A DNA stretch of 64,000 nt, taken from positions 4,154,001-4,218,000 of the forward strand of contig NZ_AP018441.1 in assembly GCF_009937975.1 (NCBI RefSeq), given 5' to 3'. Both the position numbers and the translations under genes were made by a program. The DNA comes from Undibacterium sp. YM2. GTDB lineage: Bacteria > Pseudomonadota > Gammaproteobacteria > Burkholderiales > Burkholderiaceae_D. Positions 33,251 through 42,786 of this stretch are shown piece after piece; position 1 is the first letter of the stretch; the number at the start of each line of letters is the position of its first letter. The notes under the pieces are model-generated. The model worked only from the letters and a program-made list of their open reading frames with translations. It made no database searches and was not told the DNA's origin.

Positions 33251-34434
33251 GCGACGCTCCAGTCCTGTTCCAAACCCTGCCTGCCGCCAATGGCATGCAA
33301 CTAGGCGTGGCCACCCTCAATTCAGAAAAAACCCTGAATGCCCTGTCCAAAGAGATGGTGCATTTACTGGGCAAGCAATTGCATGCCTGGGATGAAGATG
33401 ACAGCATCGCCATGGTGGTCTTGCAGGCCGCTGGCGAGAAAGCATTTTGCGCAGGTGGTGATTTGCAAAACCTGTACGCCAGCATGCGTGAGCATCATGC
33501 CTCCGATAAAAAAGACGACTTGCTGGGCAATGCCTATGCGCTGGATTTTTTTGAGCAGGAATACCGTCTCGACTACCAGATCCATACTTTCCGCAAACCC
33601 ATCTTATGCTGGGGCCATGGCATCGTCATGGGTGGCGGCATAGGCTTGATGGCCGGTGCCAGCCACCGCGTCGTCACAGAAAAATCCCGTCTCGCCATGC
33701 CTGAGATTGCGATTGGTCTCTTCCCCGATGTAGGCGGCACCTGGTTCTTGAACCGCATGCCGGGCAAGCTGGGCTTGTTCCTGGCCCTGACGGGTGCCAA
33801 CATCAATGCCAGCGACGCCGTATTTGTGAAGCTGGCCGACCTGCAATTGCCACATGAGAGCAAGGCAGAACTGCTGGCCCGCCTGCAAGCCTGCGAATGG
33901 AGCAGACAAGCAGAAAACAATCATCTGCGCCTGAGTCATGTCCTGCATGAACAACAACGCAATGCCAATGTGGTCATCAGCGCTGGGCCTTTGCGCCAGC
34001 ATTTCGATCTCATCAATCAACTGTGCAGCGCTGCTGACCTGGGCACTATCATCGGCAATATCTGCCAGCTTGATGCAAGCGTAGTCAACGATGATATTTG
34101 GCTGCAAAAAGCCGTCACCAGCCTGCAAAAAGGCAGCCCGACATCCGCCTGGCTGGCGCATGCTCTGCAAGAACGCGGCAAACATTTGTCGCTGGCAGAA
34201 ATCTTCCGCATGGAACTGGTGGCAGCACTCGCCTGCGCGCAGGGCCATGATTTTGCAGAAGGGATACGGGCCTTGATTGTGGATAAAGATCAAAAGCCGC
34301 AATGGTTGCCGGGTAGTTTGGATGCATTGCAGCCGCGAGATGGCGAGCGATATTTTGCGCGTCTTTGGGCGGCAGAGCAGCATCCATTGCGGGATTTAGG
34401 TGTGGGTGAAAATATGCAAAAAAGAGCTGCGTAA
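33247..34434 (+). CDS. 3-hydroxyisobutyryl-CoA hydrolase
   Basis: 395 aa, longer than plain hydratases as is usual for HIBCH. Diagnostic segments: FCAGGDLQNLYA, GHGIVMGGGIGLMAGASHRVVTE and AMPEIAIGLFPDVGGTWFLNRMPG. It releases free 3-hydroxyisobutyrate, the substrate of MmsB. A GTG four codons upstream (33235) is in frame, but the ATG at 33247 overlaps the previous stop and is preferred. Confidence 0.92.
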   Translation: MSDAPVLFQTLPAANGMQLGVATLNSEKTLNALSKEMVHLLGKQLHAWDEDDSIAMVVLQAAGEKAFCAGGDLQNLYASMREHHASDKKDDLLGNAYALDFFEQEYRLDYQIHTFRKPILCWGHGIVMGGGIGLMAGASHRVVTEKSRLAMPEIAIGLFPDVGGTWFLNRMPGKLGLFLALTGANINASDAVFVKLADLQLPHESKAELLARLQACEWSRQAENNHLRLSHVLHEQQRNANVVISAGPLRQHFDLINQLCSAADLGTIIGNICQLDASVVNDDIWLQKAVTSLQKGSPTSAWLAHALQERGKHLSLAEIFRMELVAALACAQGHDFAEGIRALIVDKDQKPQWLPGSLDALQPRDGERYFARLWAAEQHPLRDLGVGENMQKRAA

Positions 34435-34451
34435 GTATCAAGCCGTATTCC

Positions 34452-34554
34452 GTAGGTTGGGCTACGCTTCATCAGCCCAACACTCGGCCTTGCAATAACG
34501 TACGTCGTTTTTCAACCGCACAGTGTTGGGCTGGTAAACCCTAGCCCAACCTAC
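34452..34554. repeat. Nested inverted repeats, interspersed element
   Basis: Outer arms GTAGGTTGGGCTA (34452-34464) and TAGCCCAACCTAC (34542-34554) are perfect complements; inner arms CAGCCCAACAC (34473-34483) and GTGTTGGGCTG (34523-34533) likewise. The GTAGGTTGGGC word is a known theme of dispersed repeats in many proteobacteria. It splits the 192-bp gap between the hydrolase and mmsB. Confidence 0.8.
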
Positions 34555-34626
34555 GATCGGCCCAACATGCGCGACACGGACGCCCAACACGCTAAACAAA
34601 GAACACGTAAAACCAGGAGATAAACC

Positions 34627-35526
34627 ATGTCAAACCAATCCAAAATCGCTTTCATCGGCCTCGGCAACATGGGCGCGCCCATGGCCCTTAACCTGCTCAA
34701 GGCAGGCTACCCACTCACCGTCTTCGACCTCTCCCCTGTCGCCCTGATAACGCTGACAGATGCCGGCGCACTGGCCGCAAGCAACGCAAAGCAAGCCATA
34801 GAAGGCGCAGACATCGTCATCAGCATGCTGCCCGCCAGCCGCCATGTAGAAAGCCTCTACCTCGGCGATGACGGCATACTCCCCCACATCGCCAGCGGCG
34901 CAATGATCATAGACTGCAGCACCATTGCCCCGCAATCTGCAAAAAAGGTCGCGCAAGCCGCAACCGCGCGTGGGCTGGCAATGGTAGATGCCCCGGTATC
35001 GGGCGGCACAGCAGGCGCAGCGGCAGGCACGCTGACCTTCATAGTCGGTGGCAGCACAGACGACCTCGAACGCGCCCGCCCTGTACTGAACGCCATGGGC
35101 AAAAACATCTTTCACGCTGGTGAACATGGTGCAGGGCAAACCGCCAAAATCTGCAACAACATGCTGCTGGGCATACTCATGGCAGGCACGGCAGAAGCGC
35201 TGGCGCTGGGCGTGGCCAACGGGCTTGATCCCAAGGTGCTGTCCGACATCATGAGCAAAAGCTCAGGCCGCAACTGGGCACTGGAACTCTACAACCCCTA
35301 CCCCGGCGTCATGGAAAATGCACCCGCATCACGAGGCTACACCGGCGGCTTTGGCGTAGACCTGATGCTCAAAGACCTGGGCCTGGCAACCGAAGCCGCG
35401 CTGGGTAGCAATTCCAGTATCCCGCTGGGTGAAGCGGTGCGCAACCTGTATGGTATCCATAGCAAGGCGGGGGCTGGCGGCAAGGATTTTTCCAGCATAC
35501 TTGAGTTGTTGAAGAACCGGGAATAA
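34627..35526 (+). CDS. mmsB: 3-hydroxyisobutyrate dehydrogenase
   Basis: 299 aa. The N-terminal Rossmann motif IAFIGLGNMGAPMALNLLKAGY binds NAD(H), substrate loop VDAPVSGGTAGAAAGTL and the catalytic Lys in GAGQTAKICNNM are present. It oxidises 3-hydroxyisobutyrate to methylmalonate semialdehyde for MmsA, closing the pathway of this operon. A CCAGGAG ribosome site precedes the ATG. The gene follows a 192-bp gap with an inverted repeat. Confidence 0.95.
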   Translation: MSNQSKIAFIGLGNMGAPMALNLLKAGYPLTVFDLSPVALITLTDAGALAASNAKQAIEGADIVISMLPASRHVESLYLGDDGILPHIASGAMIIDCSTIAPQSAKKVAQAATARGLAMVDAPVSGGTAGAAAGTLTFIVGGSTDDLERARPVLNAMGKNIFHAGEHGAGQTAKICNNMLLGILMAGTAEALALGVANGLDPKVLSDIMSKSSGRNWALELYNPYPGVMENAPASRGYTGGFGVDLMLKDLGLATEAALGSNSSIPLGEAVRNLYGIHSKAGAGGKDFSSILELLKNRE

Positions 35527-35537
35527 AAGCGAATGAA

Positions 35538-35592
35538 GGGACAGGCTTCGCCAGCGAGTTGGCGACATGAGTATTCAAGCGAAACCTGTCCC
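35538..35592. repeat. Long inverted repeat between convergent mmsB and GGDEF gene
   Basis: GGGACAGGCTTCGC (35538-35551) and GCGAAACCTGTCCC (35579-35592) pair with one mismatch in 14. Placed between two convergent genes, it may be a bidirectional terminator, though no strong T tract follows on either side. It could also be a dispersed element. Confidence 0.6.
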
Positions 35593-35608
35593 CTGATTTA
35601 AATAGCAC

Positions 35609-38338
35609 TTACTCCAACTGCAAGACCTTGAAATTATTCCGCCCCGCCTTCTTGGCCAGGTACAAAGCTTCATCCGCCTTCTTCAGCATCTCGCCAGCAT
35701 TGGAATTATGTTCTGACGAAATCGCCACGCCTATGCTGGTGGTCACCATCAGGGGTTTGCCTTCTATATCAAAAGGCGTAGTCATGGCTTGCACGATTTT
35801 GCTGGCGACCATGTCGGCTTCGCTGTGCATGTTCAGGCCTTCGAGTACGATGACGAATTCATCGCCTGCGAGGCGGCCTGCAAGATCAGTCTGGCGTATG
35901 CAGTGCTTGAGGCGGCTGGCGAATTCCTGCAAGACCAGGTCGCCGGCATGGTGGCCCAAGGTGTCGTTGATGCTCTTGAATTTATCGACATCCAGGAACA
36001 TCATCGCCATCAGGCGGCCTGTACGTTGTGAACGGGCGCTGGCCTGTTCCATTCTTTCATTGATCTGGTTACGGTTGGGCAAGCCGGTCAGGGTGTCGAA
36101 CCTGGCCAGGGCCAGCAATTGCCGCTCCACGGCCTTGGCGTCACTGATATCGTTGATGAGGCTGTTGACGCCGACCACTTTGCCGTTGCCATCATATTGC
36201 GGCACATAGGTAGCGTGGTAATGACCCGTCTTGCCTGCAACGCTGATCTCGGTTTCAAATTCGGTTTTTTCACCTGCCATGGCGAGTTTGTAATGCTCAT
36301 GATGCTCTTGCTGCATGGCGCCCGACAACAGCGCCAATACCGGCTGGCAGCGTATTTCTGACAAGGGCAGATTGAACCAGGCCTCATACGGGCGGTTCAC
36401 AAACTGATAACGGTTTTCACTATCGATGAGGCTGACAAAGGCGGGAATATTGTCGGCAATGGTGCGCAACAGGCCTTCGCTGGCAGCGAGTTTGAGCTCT
36501 GCCTCTTTGCGCGCGGTGATATCGATGACCATGGAATAATAACCCAGGGTGGCGCCCTCGGCATTGGTGTCGGGCACGTATTCATACTGCAAAAAGCGTT
36601 TGATATTACGCTCAGGCGCATAGCGTTCAAACGAGACTTTTTCGCCATGCAGGGCGCGCTGCATCTTGTCCTTCAATTCAAGATAAGACTGTTCACCAAA
36701 CACTTCGCGCACGGTCTTACCTATCAGATGTACGGGCTCCAGGCCTGGTATCTGGCCATAATTGCGGTTGCAGAACTGGTAGCGCTCGCTGGCATCGACA
36801 TAGGCTATCATCGCAGGCACATTGTCGGTGATGGTGCGTACACGTTTTTCACTGCGGGTCAGATCATCCTGCACACGCTTGAATTCGGTGACGTCTTCTA
36901 CCAGTACAAAAAAACCATCGACCTGGCCGGATTTGTTAAAGTCGGGCACATAGGTCACCCTGTCCCATTCCCAATAACCATAGCGCTCGACGCGGCGCTC
37001 AAAGCAAGTCCATTCACCATTCAAGACCTGAGTCACATAGGGTTTGGTATGACGATAGAATTCCGGTGTAGAAATCTGCTTGATGGTCTTGCCTATTGCC
37101 TGCTGGGCGGTCAGGCCAAACAAGTGTTCTATGCGCTTGTTGACGAAGGTATATTGCTCGCGGTAATCGACATAGGCGATAAAGGCTGACATATTGTCTG
37201 CAATCAGGCGCAGTTTCTTTTCACTGGCACTGAGGGCCGCCTCGGCATCCCTGCGTTTGATCATGGCATCATCAAAAGCCTTGGCCAGGTCGCCTATCTC
37301 ATCCCTGGGGTATTCTTTATTTGCTTGTGCCAGCAAAAAATTGGTGTCGCCATTATTGACCTTGTCGCGCAGTTTTTGCAAAGGTGCGAGCTGCCAGTAC
37401 ATGAACCACCAGACCAGCAACAACAAAGTCAGCAGCAATGCGAGGCTGAGCAAGACTGCTTCACGCCTCACCTTTGCGACGATGCTGAAGGCCTCGTTGG
37501 TGGGAAATACACCGGCAATCAGCCAGCCTACCGACTTCAGACGGCGGTAACTCAGTATGGCTTCATCCTTGGTATTGTCATTGGTGGTCAAGCTGCCTTC
37601 CAGTGCATTGAAGGCACTTTCTGGTATCTGGTTTTTGTCTGGCGATTCGCGGCTGTTTTTTAATATCTGCCTGTGATCAGGATGGGTGACAAAGACACCC
37701 TCGGTGGTCTGCACGTAAAAATAGCCTTGTTCGCCAATTTTGGCTGTCGCCAGGTCAGCCAGGAAGCTGTCCTGCGTCAGTTCTATGGTGCCCACCAGTA
37801 CCAGCAGCATCTTGCCACTGGGGTCAAAGACAGGTACACACACCACTACCAGAGGCCGCCCGGACAGACCGCTTTTCAAAGGCTTAGATATGGTGATCTT
37901 TTTTTGTTTGATCGCCCTATGAAAATAATCGCGGCTGCTGATATTGAGTTGCCCTTTGGTATCAGGATTATCCATGTTGGCCAGGATATCCCCTTGCAGA
38001 TCAAATACAGCCAGATTATCAAACAAGCCATCGAGGCTATGATAGCGCTCCAGAAAACCCTGAATCTTCTGCTCACTGATATCGTCTGACCCCAGGTCAC
38101 TGGCCAGCCGTATCAGGGCGTTTTTCCTGAGTTCTACCTTCTGGTCAATTTCATTGCCTACATTGGCAATCAGGCTGGATTGTCTCGCCACGATGAGCTT
38201 TTCCAGTGCGCTTTCAAATACTGACGAAGCCAGCGCGTACAGCAAACTCAGGGAGAGGACAAAGAAAATCGCCACCGCCACGGTCAGGCGGGTTTTGAGG
38301 GTGATATTACGAAAACGAAATAGTCGGTATGGCGACAT
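35609..38338 (-). CDS. Membrane diguanylate cyclase-type protein (dCache-PAS-GGDEF)
   Basis: 909 aa. The order is: TM helix (about 15-37), periplasmic Cache-type sensor (about 40-280, with YFHRAIKQKKITISKPL), second TM (about 300-320), short HAMP-like linker, three PAS domains (about 375-490, 500-615, 625-740), GGDEF (about 745-905). The active-site loop is RLAGDEF, i.e. AGDEF instead of GGDEF; this variant is active in some cyclases. No EAL domain follows. It would make c-di-GMP in response to an unknown small periplasmic ligand. Confidence 0.92.
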   Translation of the reverse strand: MSPYRLFRFRNITLKTRLTVAVAIFFVLSLSLLYALASSVFESALEKLIVARQSSLIANVGNEIDQKVELRKNALIRLASDLGSDDISEQKIQGFLERYHSLDGLFDNLAVFDLQGDILANMDNPDTKGQLNISSRDYFHRAIKQKKITISKPLKSGLSGRPLVVVCVPVFDPSGKMLLVLVGTIELTQDSFLADLATAKIGEQGYFYVQTTEGVFVTHPDHRQILKNSRESPDKNQIPESAFNALEGSLTTNDNTKDEAILSYRRLKSVGWLIAGVFPTNEAFSIVAKVRREAVLLSLALLLTLLLLVWWFMYWQLAPLQKLRDKVNNGDTNFLLAQANKEYPRDEIGDLAKAFDDAMIKRRDAEAALSASEKKLRLIADNMSAFIAYVDYREQYTFVNKRIEHLFGLTAQQAIGKTIKQISTPEFYRHTKPYVTQVLNGEWTCFERRVERYGYWEWDRVTYVPDFNKSGQVDGFFVLVEDVTEFKRVQDDLTRSEKRVRTITDNVPAMIAYVDASERYQFCNRNYGQIPGLEPVHLIGKTVREVFGEQSYLELKDKMQRALHGEKVSFERYAPERNIKRFLQYEYVPDTNAEGATLGYYSMVIDITARKEAELKLAASEGLLRTIADNIPAFVSLIDSENRYQFVNRPYEAWFNLPLSEIRCQPVLALLSGAMQQEHHEHYKLAMAGEKTEFETEISVAGKTGHYHATYVPQYDGNGKVVGVNSLINDISDAKAVERQLLALARFDTLTGLPNRNQINERMEQASARSQRTGRLMAMMFLDVDKFKSINDTLGHHAGDLVLQEFASRLKHCIRQTDLAGRLAGDEFVIVLEGLNMHSEADMVASKIVQAMTTPFDIEGKPLMVTTSIGVAISSEHNSNAGEMLKKADEALYLAKKAGRNNFKVLQLE

Positions 38339-38475
38339 GTCTTTCGAAATAATGAATGAATCCCAAGGACAATATTAGCATTCGTGTTCTTGATGACAAT
38401 CATAATTTCGGGAAAGCGTGGTATTCCAGTCCCCCACCGTAAGCATTTCAGGTGCTTTTTACCAAATTCTACAAT

Positions 38476-39339
38476 TCAGGAATACGCCCCCAGACTGTCG
38501 TCCGTACGGCAGGCCAGTTGATCTGCCGAGGCAGATGCATTCAATGCATCAGTGACGCAATTAACAGGTACACCAGGCACAGCATGTGTATCTGTATGCT
38601 GTCTGGGATCTTCATGGACACGCGTACTGGTGACGGGCTCATCATAGACATTGTGATTGATCCCCTGGCTGTAATATAGCCAGGGATAGGCGGCGCTATT
38701 GTCCTGGCTGCCGTAATTATTGTTATCGTATTCTGTCGTGCTGGTGTCGGCTGGTCCACCCACTTGCCTGGAAGCGATCTGCCTTGCCCGCTCTGCCAAC
38801 TGGCGGATATAGGCCTGCACCTCCGCCGGTACGGCGTCGCCGCTGGCCTGGTATTTTTCCAGCATCTTGATGGCTGCCTGGACTTCATAGCGCAGTTTTT
38901 CCAGCCTGTGTTTTTCTTCATTGACGCTGGTAATTTGCGCATCCAGGCTACGCAAGTCTGCGCCCTGTTGCGTATCCAGGAAAAAGGCCAGGCGTATTTT
39001 GAGGGTAGTCAGCGCAGTCGCCGCACCGGCGCGACTGAAGATACCGAGTATCTTGCTGTTTTGCCTGAAGGTGTCGCGCACCATGTCATCGACAAACCCG
39101 GGGCAAGCCTGCGCCAGCGCATCAAGTGTCGCACCAGAAAAATCCGGCAGCAAACGGGCGACCTGGCTTTCCAGCCTTTGCCTTCTGCTTGCTTGCAACT
39201 GCTCCAGCGAGCTGGCCTGGCGCGCAATCTCATCCTGTACTGCCTGCTGTGAATTTTTAAGGCCCTGCAAAGCCAGTTGTATGTCTGGCAGTGAACTATC
39301 TATAGAAGTAAAGCCTGAGCTGTTATCTGACTTGCGCAT
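38476..39339 (-). CDS. Hypothetical coiled-coil protein
   Basis: 287 aa, no signal peptide. The N-terminal 60 residues and residues about 130-190 are coiled coil (LQGLKNSQQAVQDEIARQAS; EEKHRLEKLRYEVQAAIKML). The C-terminal third is low-complexity, rich in Asn, Tyr, Ser and Thr (TEYDNNNYGSQDNSA). I recognise no family. Its start overlaps the end of the glycosyltransferase-like gene by 17 bp, so they are probably co-translated. Confidence 0.65.
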   Translation of the reverse strand: MRKSDNSSGFTSIDSSLPDIQLALQGLKNSQQAVQDEIARQASSLEQLQASRRQRLESQVARLLPDFSGATLDALAQACPGFVDDMVRDTFRQNSKILGIFSRAGAATALTTLKIRLAFFLDTQQGADLRSLDAQITSVNEEKHRLEKLRYEVQAAIKMLEKYQASGDAVPAEVQAYIRQLAERARQIASRQVGGPADTSTTEYDNNNYGSQDNSAAYPWLYYSQGINHNVYDEPVTSTRVHEDPRQHTDTHAVPGVPVNCVTDALNASASADQLACRTDDSLGAYS

Positions 39340-40273
39340 GGAGTGCCTTTACAGGAGATTCGCCGTCTTCACGGCGGGATAGAAAATAATCGACAAAATA
39401 CTGACGCAAACCGGGTTTGCGCATGTCCGCATGCCATTCCAGCGGTTGCCCTGCACGCACACTCAAATCTGTCCATGGATTAAAACCCAGGTCGGTAATC
39501 TCATGCATGCGCAAAAAATAGCGTCTGTGCAGGGCTTCACCATGCCACAGGTGGCGTATCTCACCACGCACCACACCCAGCCCGCCTTGTACCTGCGCAT
39601 AAAAACGCTGGCCCCAGGCTTGCAGGTGGGCGATCTGGGCCTGATCATGTTTCAGGGCATTCTGTATGCAAAAGTTATAGTCGCCATAAATCGCATGCGC
39701 CATGAAATGGTCTGCGCTACCTGATATCGCCGCCTCATACAGGCCTACGCTGTCAAACAGGCTGCGTCGCATGGCCCAGCCATAGCCAGTGTGTCCATGG
39801 GTATCATATCGCCCTGCATGCAGGGTAGCAGGTTGCGCCTGCATGACGGCAGCAAAAGAGCGGACGCGGTCAGGCACAGCCCCCTCACCGCCATTCTGCT
39901 CCTGGCGCAGGCAGCTTTCCCACACTTGCGCGACCGGGTATTGCTGCAACACCGCTATCAGTTCGATTGCCCAGTTTTTATTCTCAAATACGATATCGCA
40001 ATCGAGCCAGGCCACATAGCGGCAAGTGGCAGGCAACCAGGATGCCGCCAGATTCAGCAGCCTTTCCTTTTGCCACAGCAAGGTGGCTGAACGCAGTTGC
40101 AAGACATCCAGCACCGCAGGCAATTCAAAGGGCGCATCGCCAAATGCACATTCGACAGTAATACACGTCACCCCGGCCGCCCGCATGCCCCGCATGAAAA
40201 CATCATAATTCTGCCTGCGCGTAGCATAGCGACAGGGGTTGAAGTATGTGGTGAGGATGACGAGTTCGGACAT
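39323..40273 (-). CDS. Glycosyltransferase-like (GT-A fold) protein
   Basis: 316 aa from the ATG at 40273 (MSELVILTTYFNPCRY). It has features of a GT-A glycosyltransferase: LWQKERLLNLAASWLP, then YVAWLDCDIVFEN with a DxD-like DCD, and YGWAMRRSLFD. The substrate is unknown. No polysaccharide genes are nearby apart from the coiled-coil partner, so the pathway cannot be named. An upstream in-frame extension to 40339 is possible but less natural. Confidence 0.7.
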   Translation of the reverse strand: MSELVILTTYFNPCRYATRRQNYDVFMRGMRAAGVTCITVECAFGDAPFELPAVLDVLQLRSATLLWQKERLLNLAASWLPATCRYVAWLDCDIVFENKNWAIELIAVLQQYPVAQVWESCLRQEQNGGEGAVPDRVRSFAAVMQAQPATLHAGRYDTHGHTGYGWAMRRSLFDSVGLYEAAISGSADHFMAHAIYGDYNFCIQNALKHDQAQIAHLQAWGQRFYAQVQGGLGVVRGEIRHLWHGEALHRRYFLRMHEITDLGFNPWTDLSVRAGQPLEWHADMRKPGLRQYFVDYFLSRREDGESPVKALHAQVR

Positions 40274-40430
40274 GATAGACAAGCCAGGATGCATGCATCG
40301 CAGGATCATAACAAGGATTTGTCTTTTGTTCATCAGCAAAAACCAGTGTTACACTCACTTTTCCTAACACTGATTACGCCGTCGCAGCCTGTCATCTGCA
40401 ATAATAAAGCGCACCGCGGCACATGCATAT

Positions 40431-41291
40431 ATGAATAAAATCCCTGTATTTTATAACCCTGCCATGGTCGTTGAGATAGACCTTGAATCACCTTCCCCAA
40501 AAAAACCAAGGGAGGTTGTCACTGAATGGAAGCAAAATTACCCTATTGAAGTCATCGATTTTGTTCCTTTGAGGGAAGAGGATTTTTGCCTTGCACATAC
40601 AACAGAGCATGTGCGAGGTATTATCAGCCTACGAATCGCCAATGGCATGGACACGCGGCATCAGGAAGTTGTTGATTCCTTATACTGGACGACAGCATCT
40701 TTTTACCACGCGGCAGAACATGCATTGCAATATGGTGTGGCTGTCTCACCTACTTCTGGTTTTCATCATGCTGGCCACGATTTTTCATGGGGTTTCTGCA
40801 CCTTCAATGGATTACTGATTGCCGCAGTAAAGATGCTGAACAAGTCTCAGGTGAGGCGCATAGGTATTATCGACTTTGATTACCACCAAGGCGACGGCTC
40901 TGAAGACATCATCGCCAGACTGGCGTTGGGCGACCGTATTTCTCACCGTACCGGAAAGATACATTACACACGCGAAAAGCAGGCTTTTTTCCAGGAGCTG
41001 CCAGCATTGCTGGAATCATTGAAGGATGTTGACATCCTGTTTTACCAGGCAGGTGCTGACCAGCATGAAAACGATCCTCTTGGTGGTTTCCTGAATAATG
41101 CAGAAATGCGCGAACGCGATGTGCAAGTATTCCGCTTCTCCAAAGACCACGGCATTCCTATCGTCTGGAATCTGGCAGGCGGATATCAGGAAGAACGCAC
41201 AGAACAAGGGCGTTGCATACAAAAAGTGCTGGACATCCATAATGCCACGATGGAGGCTTGCATGGGGATCTACCTGAATAATCCTGTCTGA
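40431..41291 (+). CDS. Histone-deacetylase-family amidohydrolase
   Basis: 286 aa. The deacetylase motifs are visible though diverged: SGFHHAGHDFSWGFCTFNGL (active-site His pair), IGIIDFDYHQGDGS (zinc ligands in DYH) and YQAGADQHENDPLGG (zinc Asp). Bacterial members remove acetyl groups from polyamines, acetoin-related or other amides. The substrate here is unknown. It diverges from the glycosyltransferase gene; the metallophosphoesterase follows 67 bp downstream. Confidence 0.85.
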   Translation: MNKIPVFYNPAMVVEIDLESPSPKKPREVVTEWKQNYPIEVIDFVPLREEDFCLAHTTEHVRGIISLRIANGMDTRHQEVVDSLYWTTASFYHAAEHALQYGVAVSPTSGFHHAGHDFSWGFCTFNGLLIAAVKMLNKSQVRRIGIIDFDYHQGDGSEDIIARLALGDRISHRTGKIHYTREKQAFFQELPALLESLKDVDILFYQAGADQHENDPLGGFLNNAEMRERDVQVFRFSKDHGIPIVWNLAGGYQEERTEQGRCIQKVLDIHNATMEACMGIYLNNPV

Positions 41292-41358
41292 ATACGCTCC
41301 TGCGAATTTTTTGAAATTATTGCTACAATCAAATCCTGTTCGTTAAGTGCCATCATCC

Positions 41359-42138
41359 ATGCGCCTACAAATCCTGTCTGACCTGCACCTTGAAGCCTGG
41401 GGTGATACCGCACCTCTTATTGACCCCGCCATCAGCCAGCCTGATGTGGTGGTGCTGGCTGGCGATATCCACAGCGGCAGCCAGGCAGTGAGCTGGGCAG
41501 CGCAACAGTTTGCTGGCATCCCTGTGCTGTATGTGCATGGCAATCATGAAGCCTATGGTAAAAATCTCGAAGACATGCAGGCTGATATTGCCCGTGCCTG
41601 TGAGGCTAGTGACAATGTGCACTTTCTTAATGCCCGTGAATACCAGATAGGTGACATACGCTTTCTGGGTGCAACGCTATGGACAGATTTTTGCCTGTTT
41701 GGCGAAGAGCAACGCCCCTACGCCATGACGGAGGCTGCCGACCTGATGCCCGATTATCAGCGCATCACCCTGGCTGAACAAGGCTACCGCAAACTGGAAA
41801 CGGCGGACACAGCAATCATCCATGCACGACAAAAATCCTGGCTCAATCAACGGCTCAATACCAGCTTTGAGGGCCGCACTGTCGTTGTCAGCCACATGGC
41901 ACCATCAATACAATCGGTAGCGCCGCGCTATGCGGATGATTTGCTGTCCGCCGCCTTTGCTTCTGAACTCGACATGCTGGCGCAAAAAGCTGATCTTTGG
42001 ATACATGGCCACATGCATGATAGCTTTGATTATCACCTGGGGAAATGCCGCGTCATCTGCAACCCTTGCGGCTATCCCCTGCACAATGGCAGGATGGAGA
42101 ATGCGCAATTTGATCAGCACCTGGTTGTGAACATATGA
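41359..42138 (+). CDS. Calcineurin-like metallophosphoesterase
   Basis: 259 aa from the ATG at 41359. Metal-binding motifs appear in order: LSDLHLE (DxH), VLAGDIHSG (GDxH), HGNHEAY (GNHE), VVSHMAPS and WIHGHMHDS (GHxH). This is a complete two-metal site. Substrate could be a phosphodiester or nucleotide; not determinable. It ends 1 bp before the next small membrane gene. Confidence 0.92.
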   Translation: MRLQILSDLHLEAWGDTAPLIDPAISQPDVVVLAGDIHSGSQAVSWAAQQFAGIPVLYVHGNHEAYGKNLEDMQADIARACEASDNVHFLNAREYQIGDIRFLGATLWTDFCLFGEEQRPYAMTEAADLMPDYQRITLAEQGYRKLETADTAIIHARQKSWLNQRLNTSFEGRTVVVSHMAPSIQSVAPRYADDLLSAAFASELDMLAQKADLWIHGHMHDSFDYHLGKCRVICNPCGYPLHNGRMENAQFDQHLVVNI

Positions 42139-42139
42139 C

Positions 42140-42439
42140 ATGTCTGCGCAAATGAAAAAAAACAGCATTCCCCTGGTCGCCCTATTGCTTTATGTGTCAG
42201 GTCTGTGCTGTTTCATACTGCCGGTGGTTTTTCCCGCTTTGCAGATTGATGGCGGCTTTGGATATATGTTCGTGCTGTACTACCTGTGCGGCATCATTTT
42301 TTTGCTTGCAGGTTTCATTTTTCACTCCTGGGTAAAGTCGCGTAATGCCGCAGCTCATGCACGGTTACTTGAAGGTATAGAAAAGAATGTGGTTCCACAC
42401 CGGCTGGGAGAAGGCCATGAGTGGAATCAACAGGATTGA
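42140..42439 (+). CDS. Small membrane protein, function unknown
   Basis: 99 aa with two membrane helices (about residues 12-34 and 43-66) and a charged cytoplasmic-type tail (SWVKSRNAAAHARLLEGIEK). ATG at 42140 or 42152 could both serve. It directly follows the phosphoesterase with 1 bp between, so they are likely co-transcribed. No family recognised. Confidence 0.65.
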   Translation: MSAQMKKNSIPLVALLLYVSGLCCFILPVVFPALQIDGGFGYMFVLYYLCGIIFLLAGFIFHSWVKSRNAAAHARLLEGIEKNVVPHRLGEGHEWNQQD

Positions 42440-42474
42440 TGAGTATTTGAATACTACGCAGAAGGGAATAAGAC

Positions 42475-42699
42475 ATGAAAACAGACTGGCACAGCCTCGA
42501 CATCTCACGCACCACTGTCGTCGATAAAGACTACAAGAACACGCAAAACGTCAGGCGCTTTTTAAGTGCTGAATGCGGTGCTGACTGCAAGCTTGACCGC
42601 AACTTCATGGCCTGGATCATCAATGGCGAACACAAGACCATGGGGGATGTGGCGGATGAATGGAAACGACTTTACGCTGGCAGCGTAAAGCCCGTTTGA
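42475..42699 (+). CDS. DUF6434-type small protein
   Basis: 74 aa, ribosome site GAAGGG. The sequence (TDWHSLDISRTTVVDKDYKN, NVRRFL, DRNFMAWI) matches my memory of the small DUF6434 domain, which often occurs fused to SAP domains and has unknown function. No partner is obvious. Confidence 0.65.
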   Translation: MKTDWHSLDISRTTVVDKDYKNTQNVRRFLSAECGADCKLDRNFMAWIINGEHKTMGDVADEWKRLYAGSVKPV

Positions 42700-42786
42700 T
42701 CATTTTCCAGCCTGTCTTGCCGTGACAGGCGTACAAGACAGGCATACAAAACAGGCCGAAAAATCAATCATCTCAGAGCAAACAAC

